64,000 bases of DNA from Isoetes taiwanensis (lineage: Eukaryota; Streptophyta; Lycopodiopsida; Isoetales; Isoetaceae): contig JAJEKV010000053.1 in NCBI GenBank assembly GCA_021234155.1, positions 9,247,798 through 9,311,797 of the forward strand, in the 5' to 3' direction. The position numbers were made by a program, and so were the translations under genes. Below the pieces are notes generated by a model. It did no database searches, was not told the DNA's origin, and worked only from the letters and a program-made list of their open reading frames with translations. Positions 25,954 to 38,167 of the stretch are shown in pieces (position 1 is the stretch's first letter; each line of letters begins with the position of its first letter).

Positions 25954-26927
25954 GTGACTTGTGGATGTAGAGCTGGTGTAGCAGCAGCCTTCAGAGCTCT
26001 TATTGGAGGCATCATGTTCACATTGGAAGAGGTCACATCAATGGTACGCAGACAAGCACATCAGCATATCCGTGTCTTTGTTTGTTGTTGTATCTCATTA
26101 GGAGAACTCTTCTAAGATGCAGCAAAATATGTCAACAAATATAGATTCAAGATATTTTCAAAAACTTAGGAGATGTCTAAACATTTTTTACTACCTTGTA
26201 GATGATGCCCTAGTTTTTCACTTGTATTTTTGTGGCTTGTTGACTTTGTCTTGACTGTGATGATGTACTTGAATTGTAAGGGAAGGTGAAGAAGCCAGCT
26301 TATCTAGCGTGTATTTTTCACTTCTGTTGTTGTTGCTGTGATGGTTCGAATTGCCAGGGGCTGGTGCGCACATGGAAATTGTGGACAATTTGGATCTGGA
26401 GGATTTATTATTTGGGATATGTCAGGATGGGGCTTGAGATTTTTGTTTTTTTTTTTTTTTAAGTCGGAAACACTTACAATCCCTGGCAAGGACCAAGATG
26501 GTTATTCTTTCTACGAGCTTTGGCCAATGGCAATGCTTGGTGTCATTGGTGGATTGTTAGGTGCGCACCTTATTTGTTACTTTTATGTACTATATAGAAT
26601 GTGAGCAGTGGTTATAAGCGGGGCTATTATTGCAGGTGCACTTTTTAATTAATTAACTTGTATACTATCATCGTATCGTCGGAATGTGTTGCACAAGAAA
26701 CGAAATCGCGTGAAGGTGTTCTCAAATTTCTAAAAGAAGACATTGCATTGTATTAATAAAAGTGTTTTTCGTTTCAGATTATAGAAGTGTGCTTGGTATA
26801 CGAGCTGACATCAACCTTATCATTTGCTCTTCCTTTGATGAACAAGTATATTCCTTGTCCAGATCCACAACGTTATCCTGACATTGTTTGCCCTTGCCCA
26901 ACAATGAATAGTGGAAACTATGTGAAT
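25954..26927 (+). pseudogene. CLC-type chloride channel/antiporter pseudogene (CLC-d-like)
   Basis: CLC proteins move chloride or exchange anions for protons across endomembranes. Exon pieces follow an AG and stay in gene order. 25954-26043: VTCGCRAGVAAAFRALIGGI, then MFTLEEVTSM, then GT. About 26341-26410: VRIARGWCAHGNCGQFGSGG, then FIIWDMSG. 26491-26560: DGYSFYELWPMAMLGVIGGL. 26778-26927: EVCLVYELTSTLSFALPLMN, then CPDPQRYPDIVCPCP, then GNYVN and a GTAAGT donor. The FGSGGFIIWD wording is closest to the CLC-d/CLC-7-like group as I recall it. The conserved APVGG is ALIGG, a T run breaks the exon after WDMSGW, and the N terminus, the gating-Glu segment and the CBS domains are missing. It is an isolated fragment of an intron-containing gene. 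Confidence 0.85.
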
Positions 26928-28129
26928 GTAAGTAATGGCTAACTTGCTATTTTATCACGTGGCTAGTATAATATCCAACGCTCTAACCATTGCGATGCTG
27001 GTGGAGGCAAGGCGCTCTCTACTATCAGGACACCAAAATAACATGAAGAGCTAGCCCTGAAGCAACTATCAATTTCTGAGGTATATTTCGAAACGAAGTG
27101 AGCAATAGAAATAGAAGAAACAACACTAATATAGAAACAGATGAATTTATTATGAATTTGTAAACGCCAACACACCTATTGTTCGATTACCCTCAGAATA
27201 TGCTCTTTCTCCAGTATCAATGCTTGCCGTCCTCTGCAACTCCATGCACAGACCACCAAAATTTGATCAGAAAGCTATGCGCCATAAAAAGCTATCTGCC
27301 TTCTCAATTTGACAAACAACACCGAGACACCAAGTCGATTTTGGCAGACCATGACTGCTCCTGTAAACCCTGCAAAAGATCATCAGATTCCGTGGACAAA
27401 ATAGACAAAGAATTAAGTTATGTGCAGAAAGGCCCATTAGTTTTAGCACATTATATCTTGGCAATGCCTAGCACATCTATCTTGGCTGCAAAGCTACACC
27501 AAAAGCTTTAACTAATAAACATTCAGATTTATTCAACACGTGTGGGTACAAAAATACTAGAAAGTAAACTCATAGAAGCGTCGGTACAAAACTAGAAAAT
27601 AACGTGCACTTCGAAGGTAGATACTTTGGCTCACATTGACATTCTGTGGACAAAATAGACAAAGAATTATGTGCAGAAATAGTAAAATGTTGAAGCTAGC
27701 ATATTTAACAGAAATTGTTTGACCGTCGCCTTACAACATCTAAGATGTCTAGACCTGCAAAACGGAAACCTGCATTTCGTTCAGATTTTGCAAAACATAA
27801 GAAGAAACTATATACATCTTCTGAGAATACAGATACAACGCACTTTGACAAAACATAAGGAGAAACTATAAGCTGTAATGCACGGCTAGTTACTTCTAAA
27901 AAATCTCGTGATTGGATAACAGGTAAGAGATGGAAAAATCCTCATTCAAGCATAGCACCTTAGCACAAATTCATCCTGTGATGCCACTACTCATGTGAAG
28001 CATGTGCTTCTGGATATCTGAGTAGCAGAAACCATCATGTAAGAAAAGGCCACTAATATTTTGTCTAGTTCTAGCAGAAAATGGCATAACATGTTCAAAT
28101 TCCTTCTATTTGTTCATGGCAGAAACCTC
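26928..28129. other. Intergenic, no gene recognised
   Basis: Short frames only. Minor internal repetition: a phrase with GTGGACAAAATAGACAAAGAATTA occurs near 27393 and 27648, and AACATAAGRAGAAACTATA near 27797 and 27855. Confidence 0.5.
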
Positions 28130-28870
28130 ACATAGTGCCCTGTAGTTTGAAGCTTCCTTTTGCAACTTTGTTCTTCGCTAGATTCTTATCAACAGCAGGC
28201 CAACCAGTCAATATTTCAAACAGTAGAACTCCAAAACTCCAAACATCACTTTTTGCGATCAGATGTCCAGTATAAAGATATTCTAGTGCAGCATATCCCG
28301 CTATGCCAACAATCTGCGAAGTCCACTGTAAACAAGCATTGTGGCCTTCAGTTATGATATTTGGAATAAAAAATATAATCTAGCAGCAATAGCCTTTTTA
28401 ATACTTAGAAAAGTGATGTACACACCGCTGTACAGATATGACTATTATTAAGATCACCTCCCTGCCTTGCAAATCCAAAATTTGAAAGCTTTGGCTCTAA
28501 ATCAGCATCTAACAGAATATTGGAAAAGTCTTGAAGTCCCAGAATATTACCTAAACATCAGATCAATAATGTGGTAAGCAGCCCATTGCAGCATGGCCAT
28601 AGGCATGAATTAAACAGTAAAAGAGAAACATTAGCAGCTCGCCTCTCATAGCAGTATAAGCTTCCTCGCTTTCCCTCGAATGTTAAGGAAATCTGAGACT
28701 TTTATAAAGCACGTGCTTCTGGATATCTGAGTAGCAGAAACCATCATGTACGAAGAGGCCACTAATATGTTGTCTAGTTCTAGCAGAAAATGGCATAACA
28801 TGTCCAAATGCCTTCTATTTGTTCATGGTAGCAACCTCAGATTGCCCTGCAGTTTGGAGCTTCCTTTTGC
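28000..28870 (+). repeat. 160-bp direct repeat flanking the kinase fragment
   Basis: A segment at about 28000-28162 (GTGCTTCTGGATATCTGAG, then GTCTAGTTCTAGCAGAAAAT, then GAAGCTTCCTTTTGC) recurs at about 28708-28872 with scattered substitutions. The kinase exons lie between and partly in the first copy. Confidence 0.88.
28130..28545 (-). pseudogene. Receptor-like cytoplasmic kinase fragment (catalytically dead)
   Basis: Two minus-strand exons. About 28540-28432: DFSNILLDADLEPKLSNFGF, then ARQGGD, ending at a GT donor. 28313-28130: [20 protein letters not shown], then [17 protein letters not shown], then PAVDKN. These are kinase subdomains VIb-IX of the PBS1-like RLCK group. Diagnostic residues are altered: the DFG motif reads NFG, the APE motif reads ALE, and the HRD-x-K catalytic loop is lost (LQDFSN). 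The N lobe is absent. This is a decayed genomic fragment with an intron, next to other host-gene scraps. Confidence 0.86.
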
Positions 28871-29050
28871 CCCTGGTTACGCATGTACTTAACCATATCA
28901 GCATTAAGCATGCATTATAACCAGTACCTAGATTTTATTAGAGGTGAGATGCATATGCACCAAAGAACACAAGATACAAGCAGGTTCAAACAAGGCAGAA
29001 GGACAGCTAAATTCATTTGAAACATGAAATATGGGAAGTTGACAACTTCT
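28546..29050. other. Intergenic, holds the second 160-bp repeat copy
   Basis: No coding fragment recognised apart from the direct repeat at 28708-28872. Confidence 0.5.
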
Positions 29051-29233
29051 TTATTTGATTGGCAAGATATACAGATAATTTACCGTTCTTAAGCAGGAAC
29101 CAAAACATTTTGGGCATGGTCCCACATGTCTGAGTTTTCCTTTCCATCTAACTGTACCACTCGCGTTACATAGATCACATAGCATTTTGCCATGACCATA
29201 ACACTTTGTACATAATTTCTGATGCAAAGACAT
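29051..29233 (-). pseudogene. DnaJ-type Cys-rich zinc-finger exon
   Basis: The frame reads LCTKCYGHGKMLCDLCNASG, then VGPCPKCFGSC, followed by a GTAAAT donor-like site. CxxC-x-G-x-G units in series are the DnaJ central zinc-finger signature, found in plants also in stand-alone plastid proteins of the BSD2 type. Three CxxC pairs are visible; the fourth would be in a following exon that I cannot find. No J domain is near. It is probably another host-gene fragment. Confidence 0.7.
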
Positions 29234-29243
29234 GCATTATTAG

Positions 29244-29501
29244 TCAATGGACCAGCCAAAAACAACTCTCAATTCTTACCTGAGGATGAGGACTTGCGAA
29301 AAAAATCCCATTCTGAGCTGCTGTTTTTAAGCCTAAAAGCTGCAAAAATGAGTGCCATTCCCCCGGGCCCAATTGGGAAGAGCTGGAGCCTTGCTTGGTC
29401 TGTGGATTCCATTTTAAACTTTCTCCCTTTGCAATCAAATACCTGAACCTCGATTGACCTCGATTGAACAACTTCCTGCAATTATAATCGATGAACAACA
29501 C
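29244..29501 (-). other. Unrecognised open frames, possibly exon of the same zinc-finger gene
   Basis: Two overlapping minus-strand frames (29501-29244 and 29481-29269). Neither matches a family I know. Position just upstream of the zinc-finger exon on the same strand allows either to be an earlier exon. Confidence 0.3.
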
Positions 29502-31217
29502 AGAGTGTTTAATTTATGCAGCAAACATCCTTACCAAAATCAGTCAGCCACATTCGTAGCAGAAGAAGATGAGCATTGTTGACACCACATCGTTGTTTTA
29601 TTTTGCAACCTGAATGTTCCACTGCCAATCCATAGAAAACTGAAAAAAACTGCCGGATCTTGCATAGAACACATGCCCACGGTGCCGGTTAGTCAGTTTC
29701 CACACCAGCTGCCCAGCAACAATCGCTACCGCCAGAATCGCTACCGCCAGTTTACAGGGAAGAGCAAGTTTTGAGCATTCACCAGGATATCATAAGTATA
29801 TTCCAGCATATACTTAGGATATGCCACAAACCCACATAAACAAGGGTTTGCTTGCCCCCTAGGGGCAACCCAAAAAAGGAAAAGCAAGAAAAGAAAAGAA
29901 AGAGGAAGGGAAAACTGCTCAAATCTCTTATAGCTCAGCAACGTTGGCTTCGTTTCTAGTCTACCTATAATATCACAAGGAAATGATGATCCTAACTATC
30001 TTGTTAAAGATAAAGAAATAACATTTATCTTTGAATATTTCTTCATTTGATACTAGAGCATAAAAGTCAACTTGCCCATGGTCGTCTCCTTCAATAAGAC
30101 ATACTGCCGCAGGTACTCATCTAAGTCTTTGTTTTGCTCTGCCGTTGCACATTCTAGATGTTCATCCAGTCTCTTTTGTTTTGTGGTTTTGCATTTCGAA
30201 AATATGATTTGCCACTTGCATTTTGCCCTTCTTGTGAGCTTTAAAAGTCTAAAAGCATTGTTCTTCACCCACCTTCAACTCATGTGCACTTGAAGCCCAC
30301 CCCACTCACTAATCTTACATATGAACCATCATTCAATTAAATTGGGATTATGTCTATTCCAAAATCGCGCCGTATAAGCTATTTATTGACCATTATATTG
30401 AATTAACCACACTTTTGCACTGAGTTCATTTTCGGGCTAGGAAGATGCATTTTATGTTGAAATGCAAGGGCATCCAAATATTCGGTCCAAATGACCCATA
30501 TTATGAAAGAATGTTGGCAATATAAAAAGTAGGAAATTGCTTATTAATTCGTACAATCACCGACGACAACGAAATCTAAACATTGAAATTGTAGTGTTTT
30601 ACGAATAAATAACAGCAAGCAAGTTGCTACAGAACAGAGATTTTCAAGGGTCAAATCGCGCGTGGCGCGATTTTATTCCCATAAATAACGTATTATAGTG
30701 GAACATAAACTTTAAAAACTAATCCGAATCATCGCCGACAAAGCGGTAGCAGCGGTCTTTGAGATCCTTTCGATCATGAACAAACCATGCTCGGATTCCA
30801 TATAAGATGGATTACAACATCAAAGGGATCATGATAGAAGCGGGCCGGGATTCATAGCAACGACATCAAGCCAGTCCCGGTTCTATTTCTAGCTCGCGGC
30901 ACTGCAGAGGTCTCAAGCGTGGTTCATCCGGCGGTAATAGAATGTGCCATAATAACAAGCGTATATGGAAGCCGAAGCCGATGGTTTGCCAATTTCATGC
31001 ATACGTATTTATAGACACCTAAATTATTGACGGTATATACATACAAATTATTGCAAGTATAGCAAACCATACACGTAATATAAAAGAACAATACGTACAC
31101 AGAACCAATAATGCTGATATAAGAACACAATATATATTCGAAAGAGTTTGGTGTAAAGTATATTTCATATTCAAAACTTTTTGGAAAGTGTATTTCCTGT
31201 ATACATATATATATATA
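29502..31217. other. Intergenic; part of a dispersed repeat at about 30262-30330
   Basis: No gene recognised. The sequence from TTCTTCACCCACCTTCAACTC to CTCACTAATCTTACATATGAAC resembles segments at 52195-52300 and 54175-54300, so it is one of at least three copies of a dispersed repeat. A short GC-rich palindrome (AAATCGCGCGTGGCGCGATT) is at 30653. Confidence 0.5.
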
Positions 31218-31435
31218 TCAAAAAAGTTCCCTTTCTAGAACGATCTTCTCTAGGTCCCTGTCAATTTCCCCTGTCCGATTAAGTTGCGGGTATAGTGTTT
31301 GTATCTCTTCGACCTTTTTTCCTGTAGCTATTTCGTGCAAGATGCTGACAAAACGAAGCAGGAAGTCATCTTTTTCAAAATCCTCAGGATGATAGGATGG
31401 TGGATTCACACTGACCCCGATTTTTGGTCCACAGT
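31218..31435 (-). pseudogene. Unrecognised coding-like fragment
   Basis: Minus-strand frame entering near 31435 and open to 31218: GPKIGVSVNPPSYHPEDFEK, then DFLLRFVSILHEIATGKKVE, ending LEKIVLERELF. Composition is protein-like (charged, helical) and codon use is not repetitive, but I recognise no family. A 24-bp match to 41127-41155 (GGACCAAAAATCGGGGT core) lies in it. Confidence 0.4.
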
Positions 31436-33461
31436 TGTTTTTTAGTTGTACGGAAGTGTTGTTTTATGCCAAAAACAACACCAAAATGGCCCCAAAAGTC
31501 CACGTGGCCCGTTTATCCGGATTTGCACAAAGAGACAGTGGTTTTTTGGCAAAAATTTTCCATGGTGGTCTTTTGGCAAAAAAATCCACGCGTAGAAAAA
31601 ATTGACATAGTTTTTGTGATTTTTTGTCAACGTGTATTTTTTTTTCCTTCGCTGTTGTTTTTTAATGTAACCATGCGTTTTTTATCTTCGAAATTCCATG
31701 CGTAGGTCTCGATATTACCACACGTGAAAAGCTAAATTACAACAGTAGTACAATATTAATTTCAATATTAGTACACATGGAAAACTGTAAAAGGCAGTTT
31801 TTTTTTCCTTTTCAATATGTGTGTTGTTTTTTTTCTCTACTTGTAGTTCTTTAAGTTGATATTGTTTTCCCAAAAAAGGATATATAATATTCAAGAAACC
31901 CACATGTATTGTTTTAAAATAGTTGTTGTTTTCAAATATTTTCCATCTTTCTATGTGTTGATATTTTTTCCTCCATATGTAGTTTTAAAGGGTGCTATTG
32001 TTTTTAATGCTATTAACTATTGTTTTTCTAAAATAAGGACATGTAGAAAAACATTATTATGACACATAGAAAAAGAGAGGTGTTGTTTCTAATGTGCCTT
32101 TTGACCAATAAAATTTTAACACGTGGCATACTTTTAAAATGAAAAAGCACGATTTTAAATAATAAAATATCAACACGTGGCACACAATTAAAAAAATTAG
32201 TCTATACCATAATTTAAAAGTTAATATATCATGAATTGTTTATTGATTTTGTTTATTTTAAAATAACAAAGCCTTTTGGGAATCGAACCCAAACAAACCC
32301 ATAAAGCATAATATTGTTCGATTGTAATTGGAATTCTAAGATTCTAATTGACAAAGTAATGGAGAAGATGCGGCTTATTTTTTGTTGTATTGTTAAGTGA
32401 ATTATTGGTTTGAGAGAAAAATCCAGAACATAAGTCATAACCTTGGCAATGGATGCATTGAAACACTAAAATTATACAAAAAGACTTTTTATTGCAGTGC
32501 CTTACTACTTAAGTTTTACAATCTGACAAAAATGGTTTGCCTATTATTAAAGAAATATCATGCCAGTGATACAAAACTGTTACCATGCAATAGTACTGCT
32601 GCAACATTTTCTACTGCTGCAACGTTTTCTTCATTTTCCTCTACGTATTCTCTGACAAAGAAAGTAAAGAAAGTCTGGTGAGAATATGATTAAATCTCAA
32701 ATTCCAACAAAAAACAAATGACACACCTCAAACTTCAGCTCCAATAGCAGCGGAAATCCCTTGCAAAACTCCAAGAGCAGCTTTTTGGCTCCTTTGCATG
32801 CTAAAAAAAAAAAGAGGAAGCAAAAGAGTTAGAATTAAGGTTAGATCAGCTTACATCAAAGATAGAAATACCAGAAATGGGTTGAAACAACTTGGAAGCT
32901 TCAGGCTTCCATTTCGATTATTTCGATTTTCTGCAGGGCAAGGTTGGAGCTTCGGGCTTTGAAGGGTGAGCGCCAGGACATTATGGATTCACATCCACTT
33001 CAGATGTCGTGGCTTCAAATCTGTGGCTTCAGATCCGCTTCAGGCCATGGCTACAGATCAGCTTCAGATGTTGTGGCCTAGGTAACATCCGGTCGCGCCC
33101 AAGGTAGGAAGAAACCGCCGCCTCCTATATGGGTCTTTTTTCACACACGCATGGGGCTTCTATTAATATCATCTCTTTTCAGCAATTTTCTTCGATTCTC
33201 TCATCCCGACTATGTAGATACACCGTGGCATCATCAAGAATTTGGACCCTTTATCCTATTTAATATAAAGGCTTAAACACTCTCAAATTCACGCTTTAAC
33301 TTTCATTCTAGTTACTAAACCCGCACACGCAGCCGGAATGCTAGCAAAAACCTTTTATGCTCATAACGCAGAGGCTTAAACTATTCTCAAATTATCTTCA
33401 TGCTTGTTAGAAAACTAACACACCGCAGCGAGAATAAGACTAGCAAAAGTTCCCATTCGCA
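31436..33461. other. AT-rich intergenic DNA, no gene recognised
   Basis: Long T and A runs. A 50-bp phrase (ATCATCTCTTTTCAGCAATTT to CCCGACTATGTAGAT, about 33171) recurs at about 33474, a partial direct duplication 303 bp apart. Confidence 0.5.
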
Positions 33462-33689
33462 TCACGGTTTAATATCATCTCTTTCGGCAATTTTCTTGAT
33501 TCTGTCCCGACTATGTAGATCCTTGTCATAATTCACCTTTCTGCTGGAGCTTCGACTTCTGCTGCGGTAGGGACTCCGGCTTCTATTGCCCTCAATCCTC
33601 TCAGAACTATGCCTCCTACTCTTATGTTTTTTTTTACATCCCAAGCTTTTGGCCATCCCTTCTATCTCGGCTTTTGCTGCTGAGAGCAT
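33462..33689 (-). pseudogene. RS-rich (arginine-serine) domain fragment
   Basis: The frame contains KSRRHSSERIEGNRSRSPYR, then SRSRSSSRKVNYDKD and RDRIKKIAERDD. RS dipeptides followed by a charged helix are typical of SR-type splicing or nuclear-speckle proteins. No RRM is nearby. The frame upstream (34051-33716) is separated by a stop and not obviously related. Low-complexity composition limits the call. Confidence 0.45.
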
Positions 33690-34490
33690 CCCTTCTGCCT
33701 TGGTCCGAATCTTCTCTATCCCTTTCGTTTGTGTTTTGAGCCCGATCTAATGAGGAAGAATGCCGACGCATCTTCGTGAGTGGCGGTGGTGGCGATGGCT
33801 ATTGTCGCGGTCCGGCGAAGACGATCTTTGGAGGGCGCCATAGCCAAGCTTCCGTCCGATCCCACGGTGACAACTTCAGATTCGAATGGGGGGAAACTAG
33901 CCAAAGGTGGGAGACTGGCAATTAATTCAGCCAAACCAGGATTGCAATCCCAGCCGTCCATCTCGGCCAAAATCTGTGCCATCCATCCCATTACTGCAAC
34001 CAATAAGATTACACTACGCGGATCACAATCTCGGCCGTCCATCTTGGCCAAAATCTAGGCCATCCATCTCGTCACTATGTATATTGATTTTTAACTTTAA
34101 TTTTTTAACATGTGATCACATGTTCCATTATTTTTTACGGGGTATGGTTCCTTATGGGTCTTGCTATATTCAAGCCACATGGCCATGGCCAAAATGGCTT
34201 GGAAGCGCTGCATGCACACCCCTTGCCTCGGAGCGTTACCATACAACCATCAATTCCAATGGATATGATTATTCAGCTTCTTGTCATAATCTTATCCATT
34301 GCTCTAGTTGGATGTTCCATTAGAGACAATGGATTTCGTACTAAAAATACCAGGGGCAAAAGCATAAAAAATAACGAGTTCTCGGTAGAACATTAGTGGT
34401 GGCATAATGGTATCAACCCTTTTCTTTTTATATCTCCTCTTTGAAAGTTTGAACTTCACTAATTTGATTCCATTTTATATGCAGTCCAAC
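33690..34490. other. Region of short frames, no gene recognised
   Basis: Contains a partly repeated phrase (CGGCCGTCCATCTTGGCC and relatives near 33950-34060). Overlapping frames on both strands lack domains. Confidence 0.4.
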
Positions 34491-34494
34491 GTAT

Positions 34495-34800
34495 CCAACA
34501 CCTCCTCCTCCAACATATGCACCACGTCCACCTCCAACATATCCACCACCTCTACTTCCAGCCACACCCCCTAGTCATGCCACCCTTGCCACCCAATCCC
34601 ATTATTCCTCCTAGGCCAAACACTCTACCTCCACCTAAGTATGAAAATTCAAATCTCGGATACCCAACAATTCACCTCCACCTAATTATGCAATTCAATC
34701 TTAGCATACACCAACAATTCACCTCCACCTAATTATGACAATTCAACCTAGAACATCAAACCATTACCACCACCACCATAGCAAGATATATCGAGCTAAT
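34495..34800 (+). repeat. Pro-rich codon repeat (extensin-like scrap)
   Basis: Runs of CCTCCACCTAMTTATGAAAATTC and CCACCTCCAACATATSCACC, translating to PPPTY and PPPNY-like units broken by stops. It resembles a decayed hydroxyproline-rich cell-wall protein exon but may just be a repeat. Confidence 0.4.
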
Positions 34801-34879
34801 ACTAAGGGAGATAAGTGAACTTTATCCAACTATATACTAACATCAAATGAACCTATGCATACAAGGTAGTCATTCCAAT

Positions 34880-35535
34880 ATTTTCAACTAATCTTAAGGA
34901 GCCTAGGTGGCATGTTTGAGCCACCTTGGCACGCTTGAGCCTAGGTGGCATGTTGGAGCCACCTTGGCATGTTGGAGCCTAGGTGGCATGTTGGAGCCTA
35001 GGTGGCACATTGGAGCCTAGGTGGCATGCTAGAGCTCACGAGGCATGTTGGAGCCTTACGTGGCATGTTGAAGCCCAGGTGGCATGTTGGAGCCTAGGTG
35101 GCATATTTGAGCCACCTTGGCATGCTTGATCCTAGGTGGCACGTTGGAGCCAACTTGCCATGTTGGAGCTCACGTGGCATGTTGGAGCCACGTTGGCATG
35201 TAGGAGCCCACGGGGCCTAGGTGGCATGTTTGACCCATGGAGCCTACGCATGTTGAAGCCATATGTGGCGACATGTTGGAGCCTAGGTGGCATATTTGAG
35301 CCACCTTGGCATGCTTGAGCCTAGGTGGCACGTTGGAGCCAACTTGGCATGTTGGAGCTCACGTGGCACGCTTGAGCCCGTGGTGGCATGTTGGAGCCTA
35401 GGTGGCATGCTAGGTGGCATGTTGGAGCCCACATGGCATGTTGGAGCGTGGGTGGCATGTTGGAGCCTAGGTGGCATGTTGGAGCCCACGTAGCATGTTG
35501 GAGCCAAGGTGGCACGATGGAGCCTAGGTGGCCAG
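34880..35535. repeat. Minisatellite, about 21-bp unit, roughly 30 copies
   Basis: Unit close to GAGCCTAGGTGGCATGTTG with variants (CACGTGG, CACCTTGG). The translated frames on both strands (ACW/LEPRWH and its reverse) are repeat artefacts. A higher-order repeat is visible: about 34905-35010 resembles 35100-35180 and 35285-35360. Confidence 0.93.
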
Positions 35536-35559
35536 ACCCCAGGAGACGGACATCACAAA

Positions 35560-38005
35560 GGTTACCAAGGCAGGCTTTCCTACCAGTGCTCCTCCTGAGG
35601 GCAAATGCCAATGCCTCCCTTCCCTGAACTCCGGTTTCCTATCCCAATCGCTGAATTCTCCATTCAAGTAACTTGCTTCGAAAGCAACTCAAAAAATTCA
35701 AGATCTGTCCGGAGAACATATCAAACCGCAAAGTGTCCCGCAATCGTAGTGTAGAAACCCAAGTGTTTTGTCGTTCGGGCAGTACAAAGGCTCCGGAATG
35801 GAGATTTGACTTTGCCATGTCGTCCGAAAACAAATGAAATTACTCTAGAGACCAAGTTACATGGTCATTTTTTTGCAAAAGAAAAGAAACACGAACCCTC
35901 TACATGGCGAAGATTCTCGCACCATCCGCTAAGGCCAATTCACTACTGAACGTGTTGGACATGAGCTACTTTGGCGCCTTCCGGGAGGCGGGGTGGTCTT
36001 ACGCCCACGAAACTTGGTCTCCGTGGTAATGTCGATGTTTCGAGTCCGGTTGGCGAGTCGATCACGGTTCCGGGTGGGAGAGTTGCCCGTCCGTGGCCGT
36101 GGGACCCTCCGAGAGGGACCTTTGGGTCGAACTTCTTCCTCGAAGGTTTTAGGGCTCCGCCTTCTCCTGCGCCAATGCCCTCCCACTACCTCATGACATT
36201 GTGCAAGATCCTGGTCCAATCGACCGGTATGGCCTCCAAAACGTAAACCCCGTCGTTTGCTAGGTTATTGTAGGGTTTACATTATGGAGGTCGAGTTTTA
36301 TTCGCTTGCACTTGAGACATGGTCGAAAGTTGCAGCTTGAAAACCACAAGCAATAGAAACCGACGAAATGGGGTTTGGATTTACCGAGGGTGCTTTCCTA
36401 CTAGTGCTCCTCCGGGAGGGCAAATGCCAATGCCTCCCTTCCCGGACCCCGGTTTCCCTATCCGACCGTTGAATTCTCCATTCAAGTAACTTGCTTCGAG
36501 CAGGCTCAAAAAAATTCAAGATCTGTCCGGGAGAACGATAAAACCGCAAAGTGTCCCGCAATGAATCGCGGTAGAAACCCAAGTGTTTTGTCGTTCGGGC
36601 AGTACAAAGGCCCCTAATGGAGATTTGACTTCGCCATGTCGGCCAAAACAAATAAAATTACCCTAGGGACCAAGTTACACCGGGCCATTTTTTGCAAAAG
36701 AAAAGAAACACGAACCCTCTACATGGCAGTATTCTGCACCCTTCGCTAAGGCCAATTCACTACGAACGTGTTGGACATGAGCTACTTTGGCGCGTCCGGG
36801 AGCAGGGGTGGTCTTCTGCCCACCTAAACTTGGTCTCCGTGGTAATGTCGATGTTTCGAGTCCGCTGGCGTAGTCGCATCACAGCCCCGGGTGGAGAGTT
36901 GCCCGTCCGTGGCCAAGGACCCTCCAGAGAGGACCTTTGGGTCGAACTTCTTCTGGAAGGTTTTAGGGCTCCGTCATCTGGCGTCAACGCTCTCCCACTA
37001 CCTCATGACATTGTGCAAGATCCTGGTCCAATCTGACCAGGGTATGACCTCCAAAACGTAAACCCTGTGGGTTGCTAGGTTATTGTAGGATTTACGTTAT
37101 GGAGGTCGAGTTTTATTCAGTTGCACTTGAGACATGGTGCAGTTGAAAACCAGAAGCAATAGAAACTGACGAAATGGGGTTTGGATTTACCGAGGCAGGC
37201 TTTCCTACCAGTGGTCCTCCGGAAGGGCAAACGCCAATGCCTCCCTTTCCGGAACACGGTTTCCCTATCCGACCGTTGAATTCTCCATTCAAGTAACTTG
37301 CTTCGAGCAGGCTCAAAAAAATTCAAGATCTGTCCGGGAGAACATATCAAACCGCAAAGTGTCCTGCAGTCGACGGTGTAGAAAACCAAGTGTTTTGTCG
37401 TTCGGGCAGTACAAAGGCCCCAGAATGGAGATTTGACTTTGCCATGTCGTCGGAAACAGTGAAATTACCCTAGGGACCAAGTTACACGGTCATGTTTTGC
37501 AGCAAAAGAAACACGAACCCTCTACATGGCAGTATTCTGCACCCTCCGCTAAGGCCAATTCACTACGAACGTGTTGGACATGAGCTACTTTGGCGCTTCC
37601 AGAGGCGGGGGTGGTCTTCGCCCACGAAACTTGGTCTCCGTGGTAATGTCACCGCTTCGAGTCCGCTGGCGCAGTCGATCACGCGCCCGGGTGGGAGAGT
37701 TGCCCGTCCGCGGGCCGGGGACCCTCCGGAGAGGACCTTTGGGCTCCGTCTGGAAGGTTTTAGGGCTCCCGTCTTCCTCAAGCGCCAATGCCCTCCCACT
37801 ACCTCATGACATTGTGCAAGATCCCGGTCCAATCCGACCGGGGGTATGCCCTCCAAAACGTAAACCCCGGCAGTTTTGCTAGGTTATTGTAGGGTTTACG
37901 TTATGGAGGTCGAAGTTTTATTCAATTGCACTTGAGACATGGTCGAGAAGTCGCAGCTTGAAAACCGTAAGCAATAGAAACCGACGAAATGGGGTTTGGA
38001 TTTAT
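35560..38005 (+). repeat. Three direct tandem copies of an 0.8-kb satellite-like unit
   Basis: Unit landmarks: GGCAGGCTTTCCTACCAGTG, AAGTGTTTTGTCGTTCGGGC, GTGTTGGACATGAGCTACTT, CTCATGACATTGTGCAAGAT, then a hairpin of about 58 nt (36233-36290, 37048-37105, 37850-37909; spacing 815 and 802 bp). The hairpin arms are CCTCCAAAACGTAAACCC and GGGTTTACRTTATGGAGG. Frames that recur in each unit differ by frameshifts, so they are not a conserved protein. Confidence 0.92.
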
Positions 38006-38167
38006 CCTCCTCCCAAAGGTCGCAATTAGAAGTCAAGAACACATTTTGTAGTAGCAAATTTTTTTTTGGAATGATTCGGGATCGCCAATAGATCCAAAGT
38101 CTCGTTATTTCCCGCTTACCATGGCTCCGCATGCATGTTCGAAAAAGTACACCAGTCCCAAGTGCAA

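Noticed and set aside
34880-35535. Possible CRISPR-like regular repeat array, or repeated Trp/His-rich proteins
   Set aside because: Units are contiguous with no unique spacers and the genome is eukaryotic; it is a minisatellite.
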